A DNA stretch of 64,000 bases from Marvinbryantia formatexigens (GCA_021771035.1 JAETPU010000009.1:62001-126000), one strand, 5' to 3'. Counted from the first letter of the stretch, positions 16,892-25,075 are shown. Notes: generated by a model not told the origin, from the letters alone. Numbers and translations are program-made.

Positions 16892-16920
16892 AATTTACCA
16901 TACTTTCGGGTTAAATTCAA
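16892..16920 (-). promoter_or_regulatory. Promoter of the rimP-nusA-infB operon
   Basis: -35 TTGAAT (16915-16920), 17 bp, -10 TAAATT (16892-16897) on the minus strand, in AT-rich sequence. Confidence 0.75.
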
Positions 16921-17028
16921 GCGTCTGGCAGGAAGAAATCGGTTTTTATCAGGACTTTTTGAGATTTTTGGCAGTTTACACGAGCCCCGGGGGCTGGTGT
17001 CCTGTTTTTTCGTCCAATCCGACTCCCA

Positions 17029-17574
17029 TTATTCCTCCATCTGCCGGCCTAAAAACAGAGCCGCCGCCTGCATCAGCTTGGAATTGTCCGCGGCGTCCTC
17101 GGAAGGGGAATCCCCGTCCATCATCAGGATAGCCCCGCATACATCCCCGGCTGCCAGAATCGGCATTGCCGCCAGCGCGTAGCGGTCCACACCCTCCACA
17201 GGCTGCATCCCCGGGACAGAGTTCTGGCGATCCCGCAGATAGTTTTTGCGTTTCTCCATGAGATCCTCCAATTCCGGGGCAATCCGGCGCTCCAGCATCT
17301 CCTTTTTGGGGATGCCCGATACCGCGATGACGTGATCCCGGTCGCACACAACCACCGGGTTCCCGCTCACCTTAAAGAGCACATCCGCGTACTGATGGGA
17401 AAAGGTTCCCAATTCCCCGATGGGGGAATATTTCTTAAAAATGACCTCGCCGTCGCTGTCCGTATAGATTTCCAGGGGATCCCCCTCCCGGATCCGCATG
17501 GTTCTGCGAATCTCCTTTGGGATTACAACACGCCCGAGATCATCGATTCTTCTCACTATTCCAGTTGCCTTCAT
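17029..17574 (-). CDS. spoVT: Stage V sporulation protein T
   Basis: A 181-residue forespore transcription regulator of the AbrB family. The N-terminal swapped-hairpin DNA-binding domain is MKATGIVRRIDDLGRVVIPKEIRRTMRIREGDPLEIY (first 37 residues), almost invariant in the family. The C-terminal GAF-like domain includes NPVVVCDRDHVIAVSGIPKKE. The ATG at 17574 follows GGAGGATG; an upstream in-frame ATG would add eight residues not in the family. In Bacillus spoVT is sigma-G dependent, and a GCATA / AATACTA pair at 17639-17667 fits that. Confidence 0.95.
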   Translation of the reverse strand: MKATGIVRRIDDLGRVVIPKEIRRTMRIREGDPLEIYTDSDGEVIFKKYSPIGELGTFSHQYADVLFKVSGNPVVVCDRDHVIAVSGIPKKEMLERRIAPELEDLMEKRKNYLRDRQNSVPGMQPVEGVDRYALAAMPILAAGDVCGAILMMDGDSPSEDAADNSKLMQAAALFLGRQMEE

Positions 17575-17638
17575 GCAGCCATCCTCCATCAACTTCAAAA
17601 TAAATCGCCGGCGTCCCAGTGGCCGTCCGCTTTATTTC

Positions 17639-17667
17639 TAGTATTTACCCGGTTGGAAATTTTATGC
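17639..17667 (-). promoter_or_regulatory. Candidate sigma-G promoter of spoVT
   Basis: On the minus strand GCATA (17663-17667) matches the sigma-G -35 (GMATR). After 17 bp, AATACTA (17639-17645) matches six of seven positions of the -10 CATWMTA. It lies 65 bp before the spoVT start. Confidence 0.5.
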
Positions 17668-17939
17668 CGCCGCCGATGGAAAAATCCTCTGGAATTTTGT
17701 TTTCCCCGTTTCCTGAACACCAACACCCATCCTGATTTACATTCTGAAAATGAATCATTTTATCAAAGAAAACCGCTGGATTTTCATACCCAAATGAACA
17801 AAAGCTGGATTCAGTCAAATCACAATACTATTAAATTAATATCTTATATATGCGTAAGTCAATTTTAAGTTATAATAAATCTACCGTATACTAAATTTGG
17901 TTTCCAGGAAAAATGCCGCCTATGAGAGGAGGAAAACCA
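17668..17939. other. AT-rich region upstream of the pentapeptide gene
   Basis: About 270 bp, distinctly AT-rich from 17730 onward, unlike the rest of the window. A perfect TATAAT is at 17871-17876, 64 bp before the next start codon; no good -35 was found. No gene seen. Confidence 0.5.
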
Positions 17940-18596
17940 ATGGCAAACATTACCCAAAAAGAATTGGATGATATGATCCAGCAACACGAGGAATGGATTC
18001 GCAGTGGAGAAAAAAGAAATAGGCCTGTTTTTTCAGGTCTGGATCTATCAGGCTTGATATTCAGCAGGGCCAACTTATACCACTCAGTTTTTTTGAAATG
18101 TAACTTAACAAATGCAAACTTTAAATATTGTAATCTCACTCAAGCTGACATGGCAGGCTCAAACTTAACAAAAGCCAATTTAAAGAGTGCCAACCTATTT
18201 CGTTGTAATTTATATCAAGCTGTGTTGGACAATGTCAAGGTAAATGAGTACACGCAATTCTATTTTCAATTGTGTCCTGAAATGGGGCAATTTATCGGCT
18301 TTAAAAAAGCACAGTCAGATATCGGACAGTATTCTATTGTAAAGCTGTTGCTCCCTGAGGATGCCAAAAGAAGTTCTGCCACAACATACCGATGCCGGAC
18401 GAATAAAGCTGTTATACTTGAAATCGAGGATCCGTCAGGAAAACGCATGAGTAGGGCGCAATCCAAAAGAAATAAAAATTTCATTTATGAGGTGGGACAA
18501 ATCATCAATGTCCCCAACTTTGATGAAAACCGATGGCATGAATCTGCCGAAGGAATCCATTTTTATCTTTCTAAAGAACTCGCAAGGCTTTACTGA
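17940..18596 (+). CDS. Pentapeptide-repeat protein, AT-rich, probably acquired
   Basis: A 218-residue cytosolic protein. Residues about 33-102 form some 14 pentapeptide repeats of the A(N/D)LXX type (FSGLDLSGLIFSRANL, CNLTNANFKYCNL, SNLTKANLKSANLF), which fold as a right-handed beta helix. The C-terminal 110 residues (QLCPEMGQFIGFKKAQ onward, with a KAVILEIEDPSGKRMS segment) resemble the domain appended to phage-associated pentapeptide proteins (DUF5758-like, from memory). GAGGAGG precedes the ATG. Base composition is much more AT-rich than its neighbours, with no partner genes, suggesting horizontal transfer. Function unknown. Confidence 0.85.
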   Translation: MANITQKELDDMIQQHEEWIRSGEKRNRPVFSGLDLSGLIFSRANLYHSVFLKCNLTNANFKYCNLTQADMAGSNLTKANLKSANLFRCNLYQAVLDNVKVNEYTQFYFQLCPEMGQFIGFKKAQSDIGQYSIVKLLLPEDAKRSSATTYRCRTNKAVILEIEDPSGKRMSRAQSKRNKNFIYEVGQIINVPNFDENRWHESAEGIHFYLSKELARLY

Positions 18597-18604
18597 AGCC
18601 TAAA

Positions 18605-18636
18605 AATCCCCGGAGAAGAACACCTCCCCGGGGATT
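18605..18636 (-). terminator. Terminator of the metallophosphoesterase gene
   Basis: A 9-bp stem AATCCCCGG/CCGGGGATT. On the minus strand it runs into TTTTT, 29 bp after the metallophosphoesterase stop. On the plus strand it lies just after the pentapeptide gene but lacks a U-tract. Confidence 0.75.
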
Positions 18637-18664
18637 CCCCATTCTCATGGTTCCAGCCGAACAC

Positions 18665-19648
18665 CTATCTTTTTCGGATAGGAATGATGCGGGATGTCAC
18701 CTTGGCTGTCACGGGAGCCGGATATCCCAGCTCCTGCGGCAGAGGCGGTATCAATTCGCTGCTGACGCCCTGGATGCGCACACAGTCCTCCTGTACGGTG
18801 ACGATGGCGTAAACCGGATCCCGGTATGGGGCGGTATAGCGGACATCCGGGCATTTCGCCTCAATTTCGTCCTCATACCGCTGCGCCGCGTACTGCTCCC
18901 CCAGCCACTGGTTGGAAATACTGTTGAGCATCACATAGGCGATGCCATCCTCTTCGGAATACGCATCGATATGCTCGTGGCCGTTCATACACAAAATGAC
19001 GCCGCCGGGCGCATTTTTCAGAATTTCATGGGGTTCTTTATGATTGCGGATCCCCCTGGGATCATGAGCCAGGCTCTGATGGGAAAACAGGATACTGGGG
19101 TAATTTGTTTTGGCTAAATCCGCCTTGAGCCAGTCCAGCTGTTCTTTCGGGATGATGGGGAAATCCCCCTTCGCCGCATCGAAATAGTTGCCGTGGTCAT
19201 AGGAAACCTCTTCCCCGTCCCGACGGAAATAGTTGGCGTCCAGGACAATAAAATGGGTTTGGCCGCAGTCGAAGGAGTAATAGCAGTCATGTCCGCCGTG
19301 AAACGCGCAGATATCCCGCTTGGCGCACATATCCGTATCATGGTTGCCGATAACATGATAGGCTGGTTTCGGGAACTCCTGCCAAGCTTTGACTATGGCT
19401 CTCTTATCCACCCACGGCTTCGTGCGCAGGCCGTTGGCAATATTGACCGGCATATTCTCCTCTTTGCAGGTGACGAACCGGTTGTCGTCCGGGTAGCAAA
19501 AATCTCCCAGTTCCATGATAAAATCCACATCATGCTCCCGGCAGTCCTTTAAAAAGATGTCCAGCCTTCTCTGGGTGTCCGGCATAATATCCACGTGCAA
19601 ATCTGCCAGTACGCCAAATCGGATGGATTGCTTGCGTGTATGCTCCAT
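18665..19648 (-). CDS. Calcineurin-like metallophosphoesterase
   Basis: A 327-residue predicted phosphohydrolase with the complete dimetal site of the calcineurin-like family in order: LADLHVDI (D-x-H, residues 14-21), ELGDFC (GD), VIGNHDTD (GNHD), LFSHQSLAH and NGHEHID (GH-x-H). No signal peptide, so cytosolic. Clostridial homologues of this length are usually unassigned. The ATG at 19648 has GGAAGGAA upstream; the in-frame start before it would overlap that site. It is transcribed alone from a good promoter and ends at a strong terminator. Confidence 0.9.
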   Translation of the reverse strand: MEHTRKQSIRFGVLADLHVDIMPDTQRRLDIFLKDCREHDVDFIMELGDFCYPDDNRFVTCKEENMPVNIANGLRTKPWVDKRAIVKAWQEFPKPAYHVIGNHDTDMCAKRDICAFHGGHDCYYSFDCGQTHFIVLDANYFRRDGEEVSYDHGNYFDAAKGDFPIIPKEQLDWLKADLAKTNYPSILFSHQSLAHDPRGIRNHKEPHEILKNAPGGVILCMNGHEHIDAYSEEDGIAYVMLNSISNQWLGEQYAAQRYEDEIEAKCPDVRYTAPYRDPVYAIVTVQEDCVRIQGVSSELIPPLPQELGYPAPVTAKVTSRIIPIRKR

Positions 19649-19821
19649 CGTATGTTCCTTCCTTTCCATTCGTGCGGGGCCCGGCACCGGGGAACGCCTC
19701 ATCGATACGGCTGAAACCTGCGGTGTGCGCTCATCCTGTGAACCTGGCCTCAGGCGCCGCTTCATGCGTCCAGGCCAGCCTGGCCAGAGCTTTCCCAGTC
19801 CTCTTTTTGGCCTTTGCCCTA

Positions 19822-19850
19822 ATCATACCCAGCAGAATCCGGAAAGTCAA
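19822..19850 (-). promoter_or_regulatory. Promoter of the metallophosphoesterase gene
   Basis: -35 TTGACT (19845-19850), 17 bp, -10 TATGAT (19822-19827) on the minus strand, about 170 bp before the start codon. Confidence 0.7.
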
Positions 19851-19878
19851 TGGAAAATTCCTTGTCCGCGCCCCGGCG

Positions 19879-20673
19879 TTATCCCAGCGCCACATCCAAG
19901 ATCATCATGATTAAAAATCCCGCCATCACGCCGATGGTGCCGGAGTTGGAGTGCTCGCCCAGATGGGCCTCCGGGATTAATTCCTCCACCACCACATAGA
20001 TCATCGCGCCCGCGGCAAAGGAGAGCAGCCAGGGCATAAGCCCGGTGATGGAACCCGCCACAAAGACCGTCAGCACACCGAAGATGGGTTCTACAATTCC
20101 GGACAGGCTTCCATAGAGAAAGGCTTTCCAGGAGGGCATCCCCTCCTGGCGCAGCGGAAGGGCAATTGCGGCCCCCTCGGGGAAATTCTGAATCCCGATG
20201 CCAATGGCAAGGGCCAACGCGGAACTGAGCATCACCGTATCCCCCTGGCCGGCAGCCATCGCAAAGGCAAGGCCCACCGCCATTCCCTCCGGGATATTAT
20301 GAAGGGTGACTGCAAAGATAAGCATGGTGGTCCTGCGAAGGGAGGAGGGCATTCCCTCCGGCGTATTGCTGCCGGGGTGCAGATGCGGCAGCAGCCCATC
20401 CAGGAGATATAAAAACAGCCCGCCCAATACAAAACCGCCGGCGGCCGGAATCCAGCCTATCTGCCCCATCTCCTCAGCCTGCTGAATGGCGGGAATCAAC
20501 AATGACCAGACGGACGCCGCAATCATTACGCCAGCGGCAAACCCCAGGAACACCCGTTGGATTCCCGCGCCGATCTCCCTTCGGAAAAAGAACACCAGGC
20601 CGGCGCCCAGCGTGGTCATGAAATAGGTAAACCCTGTTCCGGCCAATGCCGCCAAAACCGTAGACATCTCCAT
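19879..20673 (-). CDS. ZIP family metal transporter
   Basis: A 264-residue membrane protein with eight predicted helices, of the ZIP zinc/iron importer family (ZupT-like). The two metal-binding signature helices are visible: TLHNIPEGMAVGLAFA and IGIQNFPEGAAIALPL, supplying the H, N, E and P-E-G residues. A loop between helices carries PHLHPGS. The ATG at 20673 follows GAGGAGAG; two methionines in MEMS make an ATG 6 bp later possible. The gene has its own consensus promoter. Likely zinc or manganese uptake. Confidence 0.93.
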   Translation of the reverse strand: MEMSTVLAALAGTGFTYFMTTLGAGLVFFFRREIGAGIQRVFLGFAAGVMIAASVWSLLIPAIQQAEEMGQIGWIPAAGGFVLGGLFLYLLDGLLPHLHPGSNTPEGMPSSLRRTTMLIFAVTLHNIPEGMAVGLAFAMAAGQGDTVMLSSALALAIGIGIQNFPEGAAIALPLRQEGMPSWKAFLYGSLSGIVEPIFGVLTVFVAGSITGLMPWLLSFAAGAMIYVVVEELIPEAHLGEHSNSGTIGVMAGFLIMMILDVALG

Positions 20674-20853
20674 AGCTCTCCTCATTCCTTTCTGGAACCC
20701 GCACCGGCTCCCTTTCTCCGGCTGTGTGCCCAGCCTGGGCCAGCCGCTGCCCGCACCCGCCAATCCGGAAAAAGTATCTTCTGACTTATCATATCCCAAA
20801 CAGGGCGGTTCCATGAATGAACCGGGACGGGTTCCTGTCAATTTTTTCAACTG

Positions 20854-20866
20854 TACTTTTTAAGTA
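20854..20866. promoter_or_regulatory. Short inverted repeat at the ZIP promoter
   Basis: Arms TACTT and AAGTA around TTT lie just downstream of the -10 box on the minus strand, where a metal-responsive repressor could sit. It matches no metalloregulator consensus that I can name. Confidence 0.35.
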
Positions 20867-20867
20867 T

Positions 20868-20896
20868 ATTATGCCGGGTCCGGCAGGGAATGTCAA
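20868..20896 (-). promoter_or_regulatory. Promoter of the ZIP transporter gene
   Basis: Perfect -35 TTGACA (20891-20896), 17 bp, -10 CATAAT (20868-20873) on the minus strand. Confidence 0.75.
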
Positions 20897-21029
20897 GGGG
20901 ACGCAGGATTTGAGGTCATATTTCTTACTGTCCCGCCCTTCCGACGGCATCGGCGGTGATAGAAACGGCTGAAACCAGAGGGAAAATCGTCATCAGCAGC
21001 CGCATGCAGGAACGCCACCAAGAGGCGGA

Positions 21030-21510
21030 TGGCCTGACGGTCTTCCGCCATTGGGAAGCAGACACTGCTGCTTCAAAAACAGGCTCTGGCTAACTTGTCA
21101 CCATCACAGGCCGAGGCAGGCGGAACTTGCCGGCCCGAAGGATACCCAAGAAGATTTGGGCGCCGATTGCCGACGGGATGATCCCGTTGCTGTCCGCTCT
21201 GCCGAAGGAAAAGCGCAGAACCATCACGCCTGACCGCGGCGAAGAGTTTTCCAAGCACGACTTTGGAGCACAGGCGTTAAACGGGATGCCATTTTACTTC
21301 CCGGATCCCCATATTCCCTGGAAGCGCGGCACCGACGAAAGTACCAATGGCCTGCTGAGGGAGTACCCGCCAAAATCGTTTGCTACCGCCCTGCCCTCTG
21401 ACTATGATATTAGTTCCTTCATTAAAAAGCTCAGCTTCAGGCCGCGCAAATGCCTGCGTTGGAAAACGCCTTATGAAGTCTTTTATAATCTATCGCTGCA
21501 CTTGACTTGA
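21030..21510 (+). pseudogene. IS30-family transposase remnant
   Basis: Degraded C-terminal part of an IS30-type transposase. Recognisable pieces are RHWEADT (around 21047-21067, the first DDE aspartate region), a TPDRGEEFSKHDF segment (second Asp), and a C-terminal PHIPWKRGTDESTNGLLREYPPKS that carries the final Glu, ending WKTPYEVFYNLSLHLT. An in-frame TAA at 21091-21093 interrupts the conserved region at a place where family members read SGLLVTIT, consistent with a TTA to TAA change. The N-terminal helix-turn-helix part and clear terminal inverted repeats are missing. Non-functional. Confidence 0.8.
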
Positions 21511-21515
21511 CACTT

Positions 21516-21565
21516 CAGGATATAGAAACGCCCCGGTGCATTGACCAGGGCGTTTCTATATCCTG
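21516..21565 (+). terminator. Strong 18-bp hairpin between IS30 remnant and rnr
   Basis: CAGGATATAGAAACGCCC pairs perfectly with its complement around a 14-nt loop, followed on the plus strand by TTTTATT. It begins 5 bp after the transposase stop and ends 2 bp before the rnr stop, so it may end transcripts from both sides, although only the plus strand has a T-run. Confidence 0.75.
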
Positions 21566-21567
21566 TT

Positions 21568-23703
21568 TTATTCAGACAGGGTATTGTTTGCTTCCTCATG
21601 AGGCGGCAGGACAAAATCCACCTGCCCGGCGGAGACGTTGGCAGCGGCTACCCGGATACGGATGGGATCCCCCACGGTATAGGAAATTCCTCCCAGAGAG
21701 CTGCGCATACTCACCTGGCCGTCGAACTCATAACCTTCGCCCAGCTCGGCGACGCGGATCATGCCCTCCACGGTGTTGGGCAGCTGCACATACATTCCGA
21801 AGGAGGTGACAGAGGTGATAACCCCGTCCAGATCCTCCCCCACATGGCGCGTCATGTATTCAGCCTTATAGCAGTCCTCACAGTCCCGCTCGATGGTCAT
21901 GGCGCGCTGCTCCATCTCACTGGAGTGCTTCGCGGCGCGCGCCACAAATTCCCCATACTTGCGCTGGGCCTTTGTGGAATCCATCCCATCCAAAACCGAA
22001 GTCATAATACGGTGGATGCACAGATCCGGATATCTGCGGATGGGTGAGGTGAAGTGGGCGTAGTTTTTGAGCACCAGGCCGAAGTGCCCGATATTGGTGG
22101 GGCTGTAGATGGCCTTGGCCATGGAACGCAGCAGCTGGTTATTGACAATCATCGAATATTTGGTTCCTTTTACCTGCTCGAGCACTCCTGCAAAGGTCTT
22201 GGACTGCACCGGCGGATGAATCTCCCTGGCGTCCAGGCCCAGGGCCTGGAGCAGCTGGGCCAGCGAGGCCAGCTTTTCCGGAGTGGGGGTATCGTGCACC
22301 CGGTAGATAAAGGGAATCTCCTTTTGCATGGCAAAGGTGGCAGCCGCCTGGTTTGCCAGGAGCATAAAGTTTTCGATGATCTCCTCAGATTCTCCTCTCT
22401 GGCGCGGCACCACATCCACCGCCATCCGGTTTTCGTCCAGCAAAACCTTGGACTCCACGGATTCCAGCTCCACACTGCCCCGCTCCCGCCGTGAGGCATC
22501 CAGCCGCCGGGAAAGCTCCCTCATCTGGGCAATCATGGGGAGGAGCTCCTTATATTTTTCCCGCAGTTCCTCCCCGGCACTGCCGTCCAGAATGGCGTTG
22601 ATTTCCCGATAGACACCCTTCACCCTGGAGCGGATCACCGACTTGCAGAAGGTAAACCCACGCAGGGTACCGTCCTCCTCCAGCTCCATGAGGGCGGAAA
22701 AGGCAAATCTGTCCTCCCCGGGATTCAGGGAACAAATTCCGTTGGAGAGCGCCTTGGGCAGCATAGGAATCACGGAATCCGCATAGTAGATAGAGGTTCC
22801 CCGCTCAAAAGCCTCCTCGTCCAGAGGAGTATTGGGGCGCACATAGTGGCTGACATCGGCGATATGCACGCCCAGCTTCCAGCCATCCTGAAGCTTTGCC
22901 AGGGAAACGGCGTCGTCCAGATCCTTGCTGTCCGCAGAATCGATGGTGAAGATGAGCTCATCCCGCAAATCCCGGCGGCGCGCAACCTCACTGGGATCCA
23001 GAGGTTTATTCCCCAGGTAGTCCGCCAGGGTTACCACCTCCTCAGGGAATTCCAGGGAAACCCCCTGGGCGCCCACGATGGATTCGCAGCAGTATTCGGC
23101 CTTATCGCTGCGGCCGTACACCTTGAGGACCTTGGCCACATGATCAAAATGCCGGGTACCCCGGGAGACAATCTGCGCCAGCACCTTGTCCCCATCCTGT
23201 GCATCCCTGGCGCTGGCCCGGCTCACCTTGACGGGGAAACGCATCATGCTGTCCGGTGTTACCTCACAGATCTTGTCGCGCTTTGTGAGCACGCCGCTGA
23301 ACAGCGCCTCGGAGGGCTCCAGAATCGCCAGGATTTCGGCTTCCTCCAGTTCTCCCCGTCCGGGGCGGCGCCGGATGAGCACCACGTCCTTGGGCATGGC
23401 CCCCAGCATGGCATGGCCCGGCACGAACAGATCCGCATCCTCCCCTTCGGGACGCACAAACCCGAAGGTGCTGTTCACCTTGACTACGCTGGCTGTCTGA
23501 AATCCCCAGTTTTTGGAGAACAGGAGCTTCTGGCGGCGCTCCACCACCTGTCCTTTCTGAAACATCTGGTCCAAGAGCTCAGAAAACTCCTTCTGTTCCG
23601 CCTTGGAAACACCCATCTTGGCTGCCAGCTCCCGGCGGGAGACCGGTGTTCTTCGAAGCCTCTCAAAAACCTCTATCATGCGTTTCGTCAAACTCTTTTT
23701 CAT
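21568..23703 (-). CDS. rnr: Ribonuclease R
   Basis: A 711-residue 3'-5' exoribonuclease of the RNB family. A winged helix-like N-terminus (TKRMIEVFERLRRTPVSRRELAAKMGV) and two cold-shock domains (FGFVRPEGEDADLFVP) precede the RNB catalytic domain with TIDSADSKDLDDAVSLAKL, the metal-coordinating Asp cluster, near residue 265. Later blocks are NGICSLNPGEDRFAFSALME, RVHDTPTPEKL and the FTSPIRRYPDLCIHR signature. The C-terminal S1 domain ends the protein. The ATG at 23703 follows GGAAAGGAAG. Neighbours secG and rnr form the common Firmicutes pair, here separated by 600 bp. Confidence 0.96.
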   Translation of the reverse strand: MKKSLTKRMIEVFERLRRTPVSRRELAAKMGVSKAEQKEFSELLDQMFQKGQVVERRQKLLFSKNWGFQTASVVKVNSTFGFVRPEGEDADLFVPGHAMLGAMPKDVVLIRRRPGRGELEEAEILAILEPSEALFSGVLTKRDKICEVTPDSMMRFPVKVSRASARDAQDGDKVLAQIVSRGTRHFDHVAKVLKVYGRSDKAEYCCESIVGAQGVSLEFPEEVVTLADYLGNKPLDPSEVARRRDLRDELIFTIDSADSKDLDDAVSLAKLQDGWKLGVHIADVSHYVRPNTPLDEEAFERGTSIYYADSVIPMLPKALSNGICSLNPGEDRFAFSALMELEEDGTLRGFTFCKSVIRSRVKGVYREINAILDGSAGEELREKYKELLPMIAQMRELSRRLDASRRERGSVELESVESKVLLDENRMAVDVVPRQRGESEEIIENFMLLANQAAATFAMQKEIPFIYRVHDTPTPEKLASLAQLLQALGLDAREIHPPVQSKTFAGVLEQVKGTKYSMIVNNQLLRSMAKAIYSPTNIGHFGLVLKNYAHFTSPIRRYPDLCIHRIMTSVLDGMDSTKAQRKYGEFVARAAKHSSEMEQRAMTIERDCEDCYKAEYMTRHVGEDLDGVITSVTSFGMYVQLPNTVEGMIRVAELGEGYEFDGQVSMRSSLGGISYTVGDPIRIRVAAANVSAGQVDFVLPPHEEANNTLSE

Positions 23704-24265
23704 ATTCTTTCTTCCTTTCCAACCATCTGGGGGCATCTCCACAGAACGCAGGCCCTGCGCCTCCAGTTTTTCCAGTATCTAAATCTTAAAAGGGCTGTTC
23801 TCCGCGGCCTTTCCTGCCGTTTTGAACGGGCAGTGCCCTATTGCTCGCTGCTGCATTCGCCGCCTAAGGGGAATTCCAGGCTTGATATCCGGAGGATTCC
23901 CTCGTTCACGGCCTGGTTCGTATACCAAATTCCGCCGGGGGGGTATCCTAAGAGGACAAAAATGGGAAGCTCCGCTGTCCCGAATGGGGGAACCTTCAGT
24001 TCCCGGCGGGATGATACCAGGCCGCGCCGCCCGCAGGCTCGCTCCCCTTCTATACGCTGCGGCATCAGCATGGTTCTTCGTTTTTGAATTCCTGTTCTGC
24101 CGTTTTCTACCTTAGTATAGCCGTCCTCCCGTAAAAGATGCCGCTTTCGCTTGGGCAAAAGCGGGAGCCATCGCTGGCAGGGCGTCGTCAAGGTAGATTT
24201 TTTACAGCGCCGATTAGGCATACCGGCCGGAAGCCCGGTGGGAGCATTTCCTCTTCTTTCAAAAA
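23704..24265. other. Spacer between secG and rnr
   Basis: About 560 bp of GC-rich sequence. Open frames exist on both strands, the longest on the minus strand (23838-24296), but it lacks an RBS and family features and overlaps the secG terminator. A TATACT on the minus strand (24115-24120) may be an rnr -10 box, but no -35 was found. Confidence 0.5.
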
Positions 24266-24293
24266 GAAAAGCCCCGCTTCGGCGGAGCTTTTT
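24266..24293 (-). terminator. Terminator of secG
   Basis: On the minus strand AAGCTCCGC pairs with GCGGGGCTT (one mismatch) around CGAA, then TTTTCTTTTTG, starting 8 bp after the secG stop. Confidence 0.8.
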
Positions 24294-24300
24294 CATGTTC

Positions 24301-24546
24301 TCATTTCAGATAGACAACCAGGATATTCATCACCAGAGTCAAAACAAAAAAAACAATCGCTGCATATTTTGTTGCCTTTGAAAGCATCACGTTTAATGTC
24401 TTGCTCTGATTCCGTGAGCTAACCTGATCCACTTCGCCGAATGCGCCACCCATGGTGGTGTTATGCTCCTGCATCATAACGACGATGATCATAAAAACGC
24501 TTGTAAGCACAAGCAGAATACCGCCAACAATTTCCAACGGGCTCAC
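24301..24546 (-). CDS. secG: Preprotein translocase subunit SecG
   Basis: An 81-residue two-helix subunit of the SecYEG channel. The first helix (EIVGGILLVLTSVFMIIVVMMQ, residues 5-26) is followed by the family's conserved loop with GGAFGEVD and SSRNQSKTLNVMLSKAT, then a second helix (IVFFVLTLVMNILVVYL). The start is GTG at 24546, with GGAGGTG 7 bp upstream. A consensus promoter and a terminator make it a single-gene unit. Confidence 0.94.
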   Translation of the reverse strand: MSPLEIVGGILLVLTSVFMIIVVMMQEHNTTMGGAFGEVDQVSSRNQSKTLNVMLSKATKYAAIVFFVLTLVMNILVVYLK

Positions 24547-24587
24547 TAAATTGCACCTCCGTTAACTTCAAACACTGAACTTAAAGT

Positions 24588-24616
24588 ATTGTAGCATAAT
24601 CCCAGCCGGATTGCAA
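24588..24616 (-). promoter_or_regulatory. Promoter of secG
   Basis: -35 TTGCAA (24611-24616), 17 bp, -10 TACAAT (24588-24593) preceded by TG, an extended -10, on the minus strand. Confidence 0.75.
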
Positions 24617-24931
24617 CCATTTCCCCGGTTTCCCGTCAAACTTTTCCTTTTTAGAACCAAGCGCAGCAGAAAAAATTTCCATACATAGCCCGCAGCGGCC
24701 CACACATACTAATACCAGCCTTACGGGAGCTGCAAGCTCCACGTTGCGTTTGTAGATTTTTGCATCTCTTACGACTCGTCAGGCCCGGCTATTCGGACCA
24801 AAGGAATCGGAAGAACGCTCCTAGTTTGTTTCTCCCCTGCAGCATTTGCTTGAATACAGAAGAACCAGCGCGCATTGGCGCAGCTGCACCTCTGTGTTGA
24901 GCCGTCTGTCCTGACAGGCCTGCCGCATCCG
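24617..24931. other. Spacer upstream of secG
   Basis: About 315 bp without a gene. It has small inverted repeats such as GGAGCT/AGCTCC (24728-24742) but no recognisable RNA family. Confidence 0.5.
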
Positions 24932-24960
24932 TTGAAGCCTATCATGGAGCACGGTGTAAA
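24932..24960 (+). promoter_or_regulatory. Candidate promoter of a small RNA
   Basis: -35 TTGAAG (24932-24937), 17 bp, -10 TGTAAA (24955-24960), directed towards the orphan terminator at 25006-25044. Confidence 0.35.
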
Positions 24961-24966
24961 AATTTG

Positions 24967-25044
24967 TAAGGCCGGGCCAGAATCCGGTGCCCCAAACCGG
25001 TTGTACCCGCCCATGGGCAATCGCCCATGGGCGGGGTTCTTTTT
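24967..25044 (+). ncRNA. Candidate small RNA of about 80 nt
   Basis: A short plus-strand unit bounded by a plausible promoter (24932-24960) and a strong intrinsic terminator, with no open frame led by an RBS. It contains a small CCGG...CCGG stem (24984-25000) before the terminator hairpin. It matches no RNA family that I recognise. The region could also be just the 3' end of an unrecognised longer transcript. Confidence 0.35.
25006..25044 (+). terminator. Orphan plus-strand terminator
   Basis: A perfect 13-bp stem CCCGCCCATGGGC with its complement around AATC, followed by GTTCTTTTT on the plus strand only. No plus-strand coding gene lies upstream. Confidence 0.75.
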
Positions 25045-25075
25045 ATATGCCACGGCAATACATGGGGCCCATGCC

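Noticed and set aside
18605-18636. Terminator of the pentapeptide gene
   Set aside because: The hairpin has its U-tract only on the minus strand, so it was assigned to the metallophosphoesterase.
23838-24296. 152-codon minus-strand frame between secG and rnr
   Set aside because: No ribosome binding site or recognisable domain, basic and Arg/Gly/Pro-rich like an antisense or spacer frame, and it overlaps the secG terminator.
24700-25000. Possible tRNA, tmRNA or 6S RNA upstream of secG
   Set aside because: No T-loop, acceptor-CCA, tag-peptide frame or long 6S-type bulged helix was found on either strand.
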